Shown here in pieces: positions 7,024 through 15,827 of a DNA stretch of 19,849 nucleotides. The position numbers and the translations under genes are program-made. This stretch comes from Bacilli bacterium (GTDB lineage: Bacteria; Bacillota_I; Bacilli_A; RFN20; CAG-288): assembly GCA_900763245.1 (NCBI GenBank), contig CAAFJQ010000180.1:1-19849 (forward strand). The letters are read 5' to 3'. Below the pieces are notes generated by a model that saw only the letters and a list, made by a program, of their open reading frames with translations, was not told the DNA's origin and ran no database searches. Position 1 is the stretch's first letter. Every line of letters begins with the position of its first letter.

Positions 7024-8385
7024 TTATTCAGCTTTTGCTTCTGCAGGCTTCTCGTTGAGCTCCAAAACCTTGGCCTGGACCTTGCCAGTGAGGATAGAAG
7101 CATAAACCTGGTTGATGTAACCCTGAATCTGGTTGTTGATCTGATCTTCAGGCATCTTCATGCTCTTAAGATAGTTGGAATAGTTGGTGAAGAATTCATT
7201 GAGGGAAGAACCGATCTGGTCTTCGATATCCTTCTGAGTAGGAGCAGGAATCTTTTCGGCTTCTGCTAAAGCATTGTAGACAAGCTGGGTCTTGATTTCA
7301 TTCTCGACACCGGCCTTGATGTTGTTTTCATAAGTGGTCTTGTCAGTCTTGGTGAGCTTGAGGTATTCATCAAGAGTGAGGCCCTGTCTGTTGATGCTTT
7401 CTTCATCAGAACGGATTCTGTCCTGAACGAAGAGATCGACATAATCAGCAGCGATGACAAATTCAGAAGCATCTCTGATCTGAAGGAGATAGGAATTGAT
7501 CTTGGCATTCTTGAAAGATTCTTCAGCATTATGAGTGAGGTCTTCTTTGATCTTGGACTTGAGTTCGGCCAAATCCTTGCTGACATATTTGCCAGTCAAA
7601 GTGGTTGCGAATTCATCGTTGATTTCAGGGACTTCTTTAACCTTGACAGAATTCAAAGTGACTTTGAAGACGACATCCTTTCCAGTGAGAGGAGCAGGAT
7701 AGTTTTCAGGCATAGTGAGAGCGATATCGAACTTTTCACCGGCCTTGTGAGAGACACACTGATCTTCGAAACCAGGGACGAATCTTCCGCTTCCGAGTTC
7801 GAGATCGAAGCCTTTTCCGTCTCCGCCTTCAAACGGTTTGCCATCCATATAACCGACAAAGTCGATATTGCAGGTATCGCCTAAAGCAGCTTCCTTGTCG
7901 CTTTCGACAAGTTCAGCATTGTCTTCGGCGAGGTGCTTGAGCTGATGATCGACATCTTCGTCAGTGACTTCCTTCATCTTGGCATCGCTCTTAAGTCCAG
8001 TGTAAGCACCGAGCTTATAGACGACAGGATTGAGGAGCCAATCGATTTTGAACTTGGCTTCCTTATCATCGAACTTTTCAAGAACGACATCAGGATGCTT
8101 TCTTCCAGATAATTTTCCGTCAGCAAATTCCTTGAATTCAGGAACGTTTTCAAGATTCTTGTCGACCATCTTGAGAAGTCTGTTGACAGTTTCCTCATAG
8201 ACCTTTTCATTTGTAAGATAACGCATAGCCTGATCTTTGGGGGCTTTGCCTTTTCTGAAACCAGGAACAGTGACATTGACGACAAGCTTGTTGATTGCTT
8301 TGTCAGTTGCGGTTTTGATTTCAGCTTCATCGAAGGACACATTTGCTGTTAAATGTCCATTTTCATTCTTAAAAGTTTGCTTCAT
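7024..8385 (-). CDS. tig: Trigger factor, ribosome-associated chaperone with PPIase domain
   Basis: Binds nascent chains at the ribosome exit tunnel and has peptidyl-prolyl isomerase activity. 453 residues, slightly longer than typical. The N-terminal ribosome-binding domain carries the signature GFRKGKAP at residues 42-49. The FKBP-type domain follows at roughly 160-250 (GDTCNIDFVGYMDGKPFEGG onwards, then SGRFVPGFE). The helical C-terminal chaperone domain ends in a short Glu/Ala/Lys-rich tail. The start ATG 8385 has AGGAGA 10 bases upstream. It is a single-gene unit with its own consensus promoter and terminator. tig before lon is the conserved order in Bacillota, but clpX, normally between them, is absent here. 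Confidence 0.97.
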   Translation of the reverse strand: MKQTFKNENGHLTANVSFDEAEIKTATDKAINKLVVNVTVPGFRKGKAPKDQAMRYLTNEKVYEETVNRLLKMVDKNLENVPEFKEFADGKLSGRKHPDVVLEKFDDKEAKFKIDWLLNPVVYKLGAYTGLKSDAKMKEVTDEDVDHQLKHLAEDNAELVESDKEAALGDTCNIDFVGYMDGKPFEGGDGKGFDLELGSGRFVPGFEDQCVSHKAGEKFDIALTMPENYPAPLTGKDVVFKVTLNSVKVKEVPEINDEFATTLTGKYVSKDLAELKSKIKEDLTHNAEESFKNAKINSYLLQIRDASEFVIAADYVDLFVQDRIRSDEESINRQGLTLDEYLKLTKTDKTTYENNIKAGVENEIKTQLVYNALAEAEKIPAPTQKDIEDQIGSSLNEFFTNYSNYLKSMKMPEDQINNQIQGYINQVYASILTGKVQAKVLELNEKPAEAKAE

Positions 8386-8424
8386 TTTTATAGATTCTCC
8401 TATATTCGCGCATTAAGCTATCTA

Positions 8425-8453
8425 ATTATAGTAGCCATCAAGGGCCATTTCAA
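8425..8453 (-). promoter_or_regulatory. Promoter of tig
   Basis: TTGAAA (8448-8453), a 17-base spacer, and TATAAT (8425-8430), close to consensus. This fits a highly expressed housekeeping gene. Confidence 0.87.
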
Positions 8454-8485
8454 GCATTTGTAAGGCTCTAAATGCCAAAAAAAGA

Positions 8486-8812
8486 CTAAATCAGGCTTAA
8501 AAAGTACCTGAATGACAACAACAGGGATGAAACATTATTCTTCTTGTCAATCGTAAAAAGAACAAAGGACTGTATCATCTTCAGGAAAGATTCAGAAACA
8601 GGGATTTCCTCTTCAAAAGGGGAAAGAGAAATCGAAGGAAAATACTTTTTCATGAAGAACGAATATTTTTTCTCCGCCTCGACAAGATATTCCTTCATCT
8701 TGTCCTTATCTTCATAAGGAAGACAGACAAGGAAAGAAATCATATCGATATCGCTGATTTCTTCTTTGCCCTCTTCCTTTAAGAAAGGAGTCAGATCGTA
8801 TAACGCATTCAT
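8486..8812 (-). CDS. Hypothetical 108-residue protein coupled to glgP
   Basis: Not recognised. It starts 3 bases after the glgP stop (TGATCGATG) with no visible Shine-Dalgarno sequence, so translation by coupling is likely. The N-terminal half is acidic and Lys/Glu-rich (EEGKEEISDID). The second half alternates hydrophobic and charged residues, ending in a Phe/Leu/Ser-rich segment (SFVLFTIDKK...SLLLSFRYFLSLI). There is no signal peptide, Cys motif or obvious enzyme motif. Reading-frame length and position support a real gene, but the C-terminus is compositionally odd and could be a degraded remnant. A T7 run at 8475-8481 lies just after the stop with only a weak stem before it (TCAGG/CCTGA), so termination here is possible but not well supported. 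Confidence 0.6.
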   Translation of the reverse strand: MNALYDLTPFLKEEGKEEISDIDMISFLVCLPYEDKDKMKEYLVEAEKKYSFFMKKYFPSISLSPFEEEIPVSESFLKMIQSFVLFTIDKKNNVSSLLLSFRYFLSLI

Positions 8813-8815
8813 CGA

Positions 8816-11245
8816 TCAGTAAATTTTCTTCAAATGCCAGATATCACGATTGTATTCAGCGATTGTACGATCGGAAGAGAACCAACCGGAGTTTGCGATA
8901 TTGACAAGGCACTTCTCACCCCAAGTGTCGCGGCTGAGATATTCAGTCTCGATCTTCTTAGAGGCCTGAAGATAAGAATCGAAGTCCTTCAAGACCATGA
9001 ATTCATCATTGCGGTACAGGATTTCTTCGAAGATCATGCGGAACTGTTCCTTGTCTTTAGAGAAGGTTCCGTTGACAAGAGAATCCATGACTTCTTTGAC
9101 TCTAGGATCGGAGTTATAGATATCAAAGGGGTTGTAATTGCCCAAGAACTTGAGCTGTTTGACTTCCTCTTCCTTCATGCCGAATATGACAATATTGTCA
9201 TCTCCGACAAAGTTGCTAATTTCAACATTGGCTCCATCTAACGTACCAAGTGTCATTGCACCATTCATCATGAACTTCATGTTGCTGGTACCGCTGGCCT
9301 CTTTTCCGGCGAGGGAGATCTGTTCGGAGATATCAGAGGCAGGAATAATGGTCTCGGCTTTGGAGACATCATAGTTCTCTAAGAAGGCAACCTTGATGTA
9401 CTTGTTGACGGCAGGATCGTTTTCAATCGTCTTGCTGACGGCAAGAATCAATTCAATGATCTTCTTGGCATAGAGATAACTCGGAGCCGCCTTGGCGCCG
9501 AAGATATAAGTATGCGGATAGATTTCAAGTTCAGGATTAGCTTTCAGCTTAAGATAAAGGTGGATAATTCTGAAGACATTGAGCAGCTGTCTCTTATAGG
9601 CGTGAAGACGCTTGATCTGTGTATCAAAGATGGAGTCAGGAGAGACTTCGATACCAGAAGCATCCTTGATAAGGGACAAAGCTCTCAGCTTGTTCTGATA
9701 TTTGATCTCGTTAAGCTTGCGATAGACATCGACATGATTATGATCGGCATAAGGGAGAAGCTTCTTCAGCTCTTCCGGCTTGGAATAGAATCCATCTCCG
9801 ATCAAGGTAGTGAGATAGGAAGTGAGATTCGGATTGGAGACCAACAAGAAGCGGCGATGGGAGATACCATTGGTCTTGTTGTTGAACTTATCAGGATAAT
9901 AGGCATAGAGGTCTTTAAAGGTCTGAGCCTTAAGGATTTCAGTGTGAAGTGCTGCGACGCCGTTGACGCTGGTTGCCACATGAATGGCCAACTGGCACAT
10001 ATTGACATTTCCATCAGAGATGACAAGGCAGTTCTGAACGGCGCTTTCCTCCATGGCATCTTCTCTCATCTTAGCCAAAGCTCTTCTATTGATTTCCTCG
10101 ATGATCATATAGACACGAGGCGCAACGCTTGCGATATAACGGCAAGGCCACTTTTCAAGAGCTTCGGGCATGACGGTATGATTGGTGAAGGCAAAGCACT
10201 TGGAGACGATGGCATAGGCTTCATCCCAGCCATAACCGTTTTCATCCATCAAGATTCTCATCATTTCAGGAATGGCCATGATCGGATGGGTATCATTGAG
10301 CTGGAAAACATAGTGTTCGTATAAATGATCTAAAGTTCCGTAAAGCTTCTTTTCGCGATTGATGGCAAACTGAACACCCGAGGAGACGAGGAAGTACTGC
10401 TGACGGAGTCTTAAAAGTTTGCCTTCTTCGGTGGAATCATCCGGATAAAGACCATGTGTGATATCGCGGATGAACTTCAGATAGCCGTTGAAATCTGTAG
10501 TGGAAGGAAGGGTCTCTTCGCAGGGTTCTGCATACCAAAGACGAAGGGTGTTGACAACTTCATTCTTATAACCGATGATCGGAACATCATAAGGAACGGC
10601 CCTGACAGCATAGGCGTTGGTTGTTCTCCAACGGACTTCACCGGACTTCTCATCGCGATAAGTCTCCGGATTTCCGTAGAATCTGACAATGACAGAATCG
10701 TTGGGTTTTCTGATCTCCCAAGGGAATCCTTCCTGAAGCCAAGTATCGGGGAATTCCATCTGTTTTCCGTCACGAATCTTCTGATGGAAGAAGCCGTATT
10801 CATAACGGATGCAGTTCCCGTGTCCAGGCAAGCCTAAAGAAGCGATGGAATCCATGAAGCAGGCGGCGAGTCTTCCTAAACCGCCGTTTCCTAAACCGGC
10901 ATCGGGTTCTTTTGTCTTAAGAGAATCATAATTGATTCCCATCTCAGACAGTGCTTCTTTGACATCATCGAGAATATCGAGGTTGAAGAGATTGGTGGAA
11001 AGAAGTCTTCCGATAAGGAATTCCATGGAAAAATAGATAAGCTGTTTTTCCTGTTTTTCTTTCACTTCCTGCTTGCACTGCTTGCCTAAAACGTTGGCAT
11101 AGCCTCTAACCATCGTTCCTAATACATCGTAAAGCTCTGCTTCATCGAGATCCTTAGGATCGCGGGAATACTTTTCGACGCAACGATGTCTGAAAGCTTT
11201 CTTAAAATCTTCTTTGAAGGTCGGACTTTTCTTAAACTCTAACAT
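8816..11245 (-). CDS. glgP: Glycogen/maltodextrin phosphorylase
   Basis: GT35 enzyme that releases glucose-1-phosphate from the non-reducing ends of alpha-1,4-glucans, using pyridoxal phosphate. 809 residues, the usual length. The PLP-binding Lys is K657 in EASGTSNMKFMMNGA, followed by TLGTLDGANVEI. Other family blocks are EPDAGLGNGGLGRLAACFMDS (about 113-133), QLNDTHP (315-321) and NKTNGISHRR (456-465). The ATG at 11245 has no recognisable Shine-Dalgarno sequence, which is unusual here because most genes in the window have strong ones. The 95-base gap to glgB contains interleaved inverted repeats, and no separate promoter is obvious. It is probably co-transcribed with glgB. Maltodextrin rather than stored glycogen could be the main substrate, since no glgC or glgA is present in the window. 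Confidence 0.96.
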   Translation of the reverse strand: MLEFKKSPTFKEDFKKAFRHRCVEKYSRDPKDLDEAELYDVLGTMVRGYANVLGKQCKQEVKEKQEKQLIYFSMEFLIGRLLSTNLFNLDILDDVKEALSEMGINYDSLKTKEPDAGLGNGGLGRLAACFMDSIASLGLPGHGNCIRYEYGFFHQKIRDGKQMEFPDTWLQEGFPWEIRKPNDSVIVRFYGNPETYRDEKSGEVRWRTTNAYAVRAVPYDVPIIGYKNEVVNTLRLWYAEPCEETLPSTTDFNGYLKFIRDITHGLYPDDSTEEGKLLRLRQQYFLVSSGVQFAINREKKLYGTLDHLYEHYVFQLNDTHPIMAIPEMMRILMDENGYGWDEAYAIVSKCFAFTNHTVMPEALEKWPCRYIASVAPRVYMIIEEINRRALAKMREDAMEESAVQNCLVISDGNVNMCQLAIHVATSVNGVAALHTEILKAQTFKDLYAYYPDKFNNKTNGISHRRFLLVSNPNLTSYLTTLIGDGFYSKPEELKKLLPYADHNHVDVYRKLNEIKYQNKLRALSLIKDASGIEVSPDSIFDTQIKRLHAYKRQLLNVFRIIHLYLKLKANPELEIYPHTYIFGAKAAPSYLYAKKIIELILAVSKTIENDPAVNKYIKVAFLENYDVSKAETIIPASDISEQISLAGKEASGTSNMKFMMNGAMTLGTLDGANVEISNFVGDDNIVIFGMKEEEVKQLKFLGNYNPFDIYNSDPRVKEVMDSLVNGTFSKDKEQFRMIFEEILYRNDEFMVLKDFDSYLQASKKIETEYLSRDTWGEKCLVNIANSGWFSSDRTIAEYNRDIWHLKKIY

Positions 11246-11257
11246 TTTTCAATATCT

Positions 11258-11327
11258 AAGCGGAACAAGTTAAAACAAAAGGTTACGGTCATAGCCCAAA
11301 CTTTCCGCTTTTTTCTCTTTCTGACCG
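11258..11327 (-). promoter_or_regulatory. Structured glgB-glgP spacer with interleaved inverted repeats
   Basis: On the minus-strand RNA, AAGCGGAA followed by AGTT (11299-11310) can pair with AACT (11268-11271) and TTCCGCTT (11258-11265), 12 pairs with a 2-base bulge. CGGTCA (11322-11327) pairs with TGACCG (11286-11291), which lies inside that loop. The order a-b-a'-b' is pseudoknot topology, or two competing folds. It ends 12 bases before the glgP ATG. Function inferred only. Confidence 0.45.
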
Positions 11328-11340
11328 GATATAATAAAAA

Positions 11341-13251
11341 TCAAATAGTCTTCGTAGTACCGACAACGACTGTATCTTTACCGTCTTTGCCTAGACGGGA
11401 AAAAGAATCATCTTTTTGTTTTCTGTATACGAGATAAACAGCACCAAAGGATGGAATCTTCATCGTAATCTTGTATTTCTGATGATGAATCCCGCCATTT
11501 CCATGGGTGACAAGCGGATTAGGATTATACTGATCCCAACCGCCATAGATGGCTTTATCTGTATTCAGAATCTCTTCGTAGGTGCCTTCATACGGAACAC
11601 CGATATCATAATCCCAGTAAAAGTTCGGCGTCATGTTGAAAACAAAGATCATGCATTCATCTTCACTTTCTCTCTTGAAGACGTAAACGGACTGATCGCT
11701 GTTATCAGCCATGATCCATCCGAAGGAATTCGGATTGTATTCCGCTTTATACATGGCGGAATGGTTTCTATAGATCTCATTGAGATCTCGGATCAGACGA
11801 TTGACACCTTTATGCTTGGGATAGTCGAGAAGATTGAAGGGAAGTGTTTCATATTCCTTCCATTCATCGAATGATGCAATTTCATTGCCCATAAAATTCA
11901 GTTTTTTTCCAGGATGGGCATATTGATAAGCATAGAGGTTTCGGACATTGGCGAACTTGTTGTCATAATCTCCCCACATCTTATTGAGAATCGTTCCTTT
12001 CATGTGAACGACTTCATCATGGCTTAAAGGAAGAATGAAGTTTTCGCTGTAGAAGTAAGCCATGGAGAAGGTGAGCTGATTGTGGCAGTACTTGCGATAG
12101 ATAGGATCTTTGGCATAATACTTCAACGTATCGTTCATCCATCCCAAGTCCCACTTATAGTCAAAGCCAAGGCCTTCTTCATACATGCCTTTGGTGACAT
12201 GGCCATAGGCAGAAGAATCTTCCGCGATCATCATGACACCGGGAAGAAGGGTATGAACATATCCATTGGCGCGTTTGACAAATTCGACAGCGCCGGAATT
12301 GATGCCCTTATTGGAATTTCCGTCCCAATAGATGATATTGCTGACAGCATCGAAGCGGAATCCATCGACATGGAACATTTCTGCCATGAAGAAGAGAGAG
12401 GAGATAAGGAAAGAGCGGACAGGATCTTTTCCTAAATCGAAGTTCTTTGTTCCCCATTCGGAGAATTCATGCTCGTTTGCATATTCATAGACACAGGAGC
12501 CATCAAATTTCTCAAGTCCGAAAGGATCAAGAGCAAAGTGGACAGGGACAAAGTCCATGATGACACCGATATTGTTTTTGTGCATCTTCTCGACAAAGGA
12601 TGCAAAATCCATCGGTGTGCCATATCTGTGATCGATTGCATAATAACCGAGTGTCTGATAACCCCAGGAGGCATCGTTAGGATAGAATGTGATAGGGAGC
12701 GCTTCTACATGGGTATAGCCCATCTCTTTGAGATAAGGGATGAGAAGATCGGCAATTTCAGAATAGTTGTAATAAGAATTGTCGCTTTTTCTCTTCCAGC
12801 TTCCCATATGGAATTCATAGACAGACACTGGCTTATCGAAGTTTCTGTCTCTTTTTGAGGTGAACTCACTGTCATCCACATGAAGGCGTGAAATATCAAA
12901 AACGACAGAGCAGTAATTGTCATCTCCTTCATCGGAGAAAGCGAATGGATCCTGCTTATCTTTCCAATAATTGTCAATACCTAAAATGTGAAACTTATAT
13001 CTTTGCCCTTCCTGACAATCAGGAACGAACAATTCATATAGTCCCCTGTAATCGACTTTTTTCATTTTGCCAAGAGCGGGATCCCAGGAGTTGAAGTCTC
13101 CGATAAGATCGACCTCTTTGGCTAACGGCGCATAAACACGAAATACATATCCGGCTTTATTATCGACTGTCGCCTTATGAACACCGAAGAATTGGTAAGC
13201 CCGTGGGCATTGACCATTGATGTACTGTTCAAAAACGTGAGGACGTTCCAT
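11341..13251 (-). CDS. glgB: 1,4-alpha-glucan branching enzyme
   Basis: GH13 enzyme that cuts an alpha-1,4-glucan and rejoins it as an alpha-1,6 branch. 636 residues, typical for Bacillota. The N-terminal CBM48 domain (about 20-120) includes GDFNSWDP. The catalytic barrel carries DFVPVHF (233-239), the nucleophile D301 in DGFRFDAV, the acid/base E344 in MIAEDSS, and H411-D412 in LSHDEVVH. The C-terminal beta domain ends in a charged 20-residue tail. The ATG at 13251 has AGGAGG 8 bases upstream. It heads the glgB-glgP-orf unit and is divergent from ackA. The motif variants GYQTLGYYAID and DFVPVHF differ from the commoner GYQGTGYFAP and DWVPGHF, but the key acidic residues are kept. Confidence 0.95.
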   Translation of the reverse strand: MERPHVFEQYINGQCPRAYQFFGVHKATVDNKAGYVFRVYAPLAKEVDLIGDFNSWDPALGKMKKVDYRGLYELFVPDCQEGQRYKFHILGIDNYWKDKQDPFAFSDEGDDNYCSVVFDISRLHVDDSEFTSKRDRNFDKPVSVYEFHMGSWKRKSDNSYYNYSEIADLLIPYLKEMGYTHVEALPITFYPNDASWGYQTLGYYAIDHRYGTPMDFASFVEKMHKNNIGVIMDFVPVHFALDPFGLEKFDGSCVYEYANEHEFSEWGTKNFDLGKDPVRSFLISSLFFMAEMFHVDGFRFDAVSNIIYWDGNSNKGINSGAVEFVKRANGYVHTLLPGVMMIAEDSSAYGHVTKGMYEEGLGFDYKWDLGWMNDTLKYYAKDPIYRKYCHNQLTFSMAYFYSENFILPLSHDEVVHMKGTILNKMWGDYDNKFANVRNLYAYQYAHPGKKLNFMGNEIASFDEWKEYETLPFNLLDYPKHKGVNRLIRDLNEIYRNHSAMYKAEYNPNSFGWIMADNSDQSVYVFKRESEDECMIFVFNMTPNFYWDYDIGVPYEGTYEEILNTDKAIYGGWDQYNPNPLVTHGNGGIHHQKYKITMKIPSFGAVYLVYRKQKDDSFSRLGKDGKDTVVVGTTKTI

Positions 13252-13272
13252 ACTTATGGCCTCCTAAATGAA

Positions 13273-13301
13273 ATTATAACACACACTTCTGAATCTTTAA
13301 A
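13273..13301 (-). promoter_or_regulatory. Promoter of glgB-glgP
   Basis: TTTAAA (13296-13301), a 17-base spacer, and TATAAT (13273-13278), with a TG one base upstream of the -10 (extended -10). The -35 is weak and the -10 perfect. It is back-to-back with the ackA promoter, with only 13 bases between the two -35 boxes, so one regulator could affect both. Confidence 0.72.
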
Positions 13302-13314
13302 TAACTTATTGTTC

Positions 13315-13343
13315 TTGTAAACGCGGTTTCATAACATTAAAAT
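13315..13343 (+). promoter_or_regulatory. Promoter of ackA
   Basis: TTGTAA (13315-13320), a 17-base spacer, and TAAAAT (13338-13343). It lies upstream of the ackA ribosome site AAGGAGA and is divergent from the glgB promoter. No clear CcpA cre box was seen between them. Confidence 0.7.
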
Positions 13344-13370
13344 AGAGTAGTCAAATTAAGGAGATTAGAA

Positions 13371-14621
13371 ATGTCTACATTCAAAATTATGTGTGTCAAC
13401 GCCGGTTCTTCCTCTTTAAAGTTCAAACTTTATGAAATGAATGCCGCCGCAAGCAAAGAAGTCAGATTGCGCGATAAGGCAAAGCACCTCAGTGTTCTCA
13501 CATCCGGTATTGTCGAGCGCATCGGTCACGAAGATGCGATTTTCACAATCAAAAAGCCTGGTGGATTCAAGAACACGGATGTACTTCCTGTCAAAAACCA
13601 CGATGAAGCCGTTCAGCTTCTTCTCAAAGGTTTGATCAAGTTCGGAATCATCAAGGATTTAAGCGAAATCAATGGTGTCGGAAACCGTGTCGTTCAGGGC
13701 GGTAAGTATTTTGCAGATTCTGCACTCTTCAACGAAGACACTTATAAGAAGATCGAAGAGTTGATTCCTCTTGATCCTCTTCACGCCGAAGCTCACCTCA
13801 CCTGCTTCAACGCTTTCAAGAAGGCACTTCCCAATGTCGGAGAAGTCGCTGTATTTGATACCGCTTTCCACCAGACGATGAAACCGGAAGAATACATGTA
13901 TGCCATCCCTTACGAATATTATGAAAAGTATGCGGTCAGAAGATATGGTGCCCATGGAACCAGCCACAAATATCTTTCCGAAGTCGTCAACGAAGAATAT
14001 TTGGCTGGCAAGGAACACACCAACATCATCACGCTTCACATCGGCTCCGGTGCTTCTGTCTCTGCAGTCAAAGACGGCAAGTGCATCGCAACCAGCATGG
14101 GTCTCACTCCTTTGGCCGGTGTCATGATGGGTACAAGAACCGGTGATATCGATCCTTCCGTCATGCCTTACCTTTGCACCTGCACTGGCAAGGACGTCCA
14201 GGAAATCTATGACATTTTCAACCATAAATCCGGTATTTTAGGCATATCCGGTGTCTCTAACGACACAAGAGATGTCGAAGCCGCTTTCGAAAAAGGCGAA
14301 GAGAGAAGCAAACTCGCCATGGATATGTATGCCAACAAGATTGCTGAGTATATCATGATGTATTATGGTAAACTCGGTTCCTGCGATATGATCGTCTGCT
14401 CTGCCGGTGTCTTTGAAAATGCTCCAGTCTACAGAAAGATGGCATTTGACAGAGTCAAAGAAGCTTTAGGTGTCAAGATCGATGACAAGCTCAATGAAGA
14501 GACACGCTTTGGAAAAGAAGGCATCATCTCTTCTAGCGACAGCAAGATTCCTGTTCTTGTCTTACCGACTGATGAGGAATTGATGATTGCTCTTGATACT
14601 GCTAGAATCTTAAAGCTTTAA
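13371..14621 (+). CDS. ackA: Acetate kinase
   Basis: Converts acetyl phosphate and ADP to acetate and ATP, the final step of the Pta-AckA fermentation pathway. 416 residues. Active-site positions align by spacing with the Methanosarcina enzyme: N10 (NAGSSSLKF), R106, D163 (FDTAFHQT), H195 (AHGTSH), R256 (GTRTGD), and the TDEEL block near 401-404. Three blocks depart from the usual motif: GNRVVQGG instead of GHRVVHGG, RYGAHGTSH instead of RYGFHGTSH, and AGVFEN instead of AGxGEN. The aligned catalytic residues themselves are intact. AAGGAGA lies upstream of ATG 13371. No pta is present in the window. No good terminator follows, so it may be read through into the lipoprotein genes. Confidence 0.96.
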   Translation: MSTFKIMCVNAGSSSLKFKLYEMNAAASKEVRLRDKAKHLSVLTSGIVERIGHEDAIFTIKKPGGFKNTDVLPVKNHDEAVQLLLKGLIKFGIIKDLSEINGVGNRVVQGGKYFADSALFNEDTYKKIEELIPLDPLHAEAHLTCFNAFKKALPNVGEVAVFDTAFHQTMKPEEYMYAIPYEYYEKYAVRRYGAHGTSHKYLSEVVNEEYLAGKEHTNIITLHIGSGASVSAVKDGKCIATSMGLTPLAGVMMGTRTGDIDPSVMPYLCTCTGKDVQEIYDIFNHKSGILGISGVSNDTRDVEAAFEKGEERSKLAMDMYANKIAEYIMMYYGKLGSCDMIVCSAGVFENAPVYRKMAFDRVKEALGVKIDDKLNEETRFGKEGIISSSDSKIPVLVLPTDEELMIALDTARILKL

Positions 14622-14666
14622 ACAAAAGTAGAATTCTCTTGTAATATCTAATAAGGAGGTATAAAT

Positions 14667-15827
14667 GTGAAACATACAACCCGCTGTTGCCTTTCCGCAT
14701 TATGCCTCCTTTTTTCTATGTTTTTAGTATCCTGCAATAGAGGCGAATCTACTGTGACACGTGTCCTTCTGTCCAAGAAAGAGAACATCGATTCCACGAT
14801 CATGATTCATTCTGTCAAAGAGCTTCAGGACATCACGAGATATGATTCCTGTATCCTCTATGTTTCATTAGAAGGGTGCCATTATTGTTATGATACGAAA
14901 AAGATTCTAAAAGAATACATCAAAGCAAATGAAACAATCATCTATGAAGTCGATAGAAGCGTCTATGCATCAGCCTATGATGAAAAGACTAACCAGGAAG
15001 GAAAATACGCCTTCCTTTATCCTCGCTTAGAAGGATTCCCTGGTTTCCTTTTCTATCAGAGCGGAAAGCTTGTCGATTCCTATCTCAACTCCATCTCGAC
15101 AGAAGATGATCTCACTTATATGCTGAAAGACAAAGTCTATCAGACAAACAGATACTGTCTGAACGATGTCGAGTTTTCTGTCCGCGAAGACAGCTATTCC
15201 TTTGTTTCGACAGAAACGGATGAAATCTGCAAGAGTGAAATCGCATTAGGTTTCACAACGGCCGAACTGAAAGATAAAATCGAAAAACAGAAAACAGAAG
15301 ACAAACCACTGAATGTTCTCTACACATGGAGAAGATGTTCGGACTGCAAAACCTATCAGAATTCTGTTCTGATGCCTTTTATGAAAAAGAATGAAGATGC
15401 AAAGGTCTATTATTATGAGACAGACGGATATATGCAGCTGAAAAGAAGAGAAGATGCAATCGGAGAACATGTCCTCTCTCTTTGGGCTTCTTTCTGTAAT
15501 GAATTTCATCTGGACGCTTTCTCTTTTGATAACGGAGAAAAACATCTTCCCGGTTTTGTTCCCTCTGTTCTCTCTTATCAGAAAGACAACTATCAGTTTT
15601 CGGTCTTCCTGAATCAGCAGGATTTAAGAAGAAATGAGGACGGAACCTTATCTTATTATCACACCTGGTATGATGAACTGAAGAATATCAGATCCAAAAC
15701 CAAAGTCGAACAGAGAGACACAACAAGCTCCACTTATCAGAAAGCGTTGAAAGAGCTCAATGCTTCTGTTTTAAAAGAAGACATCAGGCTCAACAGCTTA
15801 TTCCTGGAGGACATCTTCCATGAATAA
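14667..15827 (+). CDS. Lipoprotein with two thioredoxin-like CxxC modules
   Basis: 386 residues. The signal peptide ends in lipobox LVSC with Cys23, so it should be lipid-anchored on the outer face of the membrane. There are two thioredoxin-like repeats. The first has CHYC at 71-74, preceded by a beta strand (ILYVSLEG), with a likely cis-Pro at P125 in GFPGFLFYQSGK. The second has CSDC at 224-227 after NVLYTWRR, with FVPSVLSY as its cis-Pro candidate. The likely role is thiol-disulfide exchange on exported proteins, by inference from fold. The start is GTG 14667, with AAGGAGG at 14653-14659; an ATG two bases earlier is followed at once by TGA. It overlaps the next lipoprotein gene by 8 bases. 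No named family recognised. Confidence 0.82.
   Translation: MKHTTRCCLSALCLLFSMFLVSCNRGESTVTRVLLSKKENIDSTIMIHSVKELQDITRYDSCILYVSLEGCHYCYDTKKILKEYIKANETIIYEVDRSVYASAYDEKTNQEGKYAFLYPRLEGFPGFLFYQSGKLVDSYLNSISTEDDLTYMLKDKVYQTNRYCLNDVEFSVREDSYSFVSTETDEICKSEIALGFTTAELKDKIEKQKTEDKPLNVLYTWRRCSDCKTYQNSVLMPFMKKNEDAKVYYYETDGYMQLKRREDAIGEHVLSLWASFCNEFHLDAFSFDNGEKHLPGFVPSVLSYQKDNYQFSVFLNQQDLRRNEDGTLSYYHTWYDELKNIRSKTKVEQRDTTSSTYQKALKELNASVLKEDIRLNSLFLEDIFHE

Noticed and set aside
9512..10324. 270-codon plus-strand ORF opposite glgP
   Set aside because: Lies entirely within glgP on the other strand, with no start signal or recognisable domain. It is a shadow of the codon bias of glgP, as are the other antisense ORFs over valS, lon, tig, glgB and ackA.
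11330..11336. TATAAT-like sequence on the plus strand in the glgB-glgP spacer
   Set aside because: No -35 at suitable spacing and no plus-strand gene downstream.
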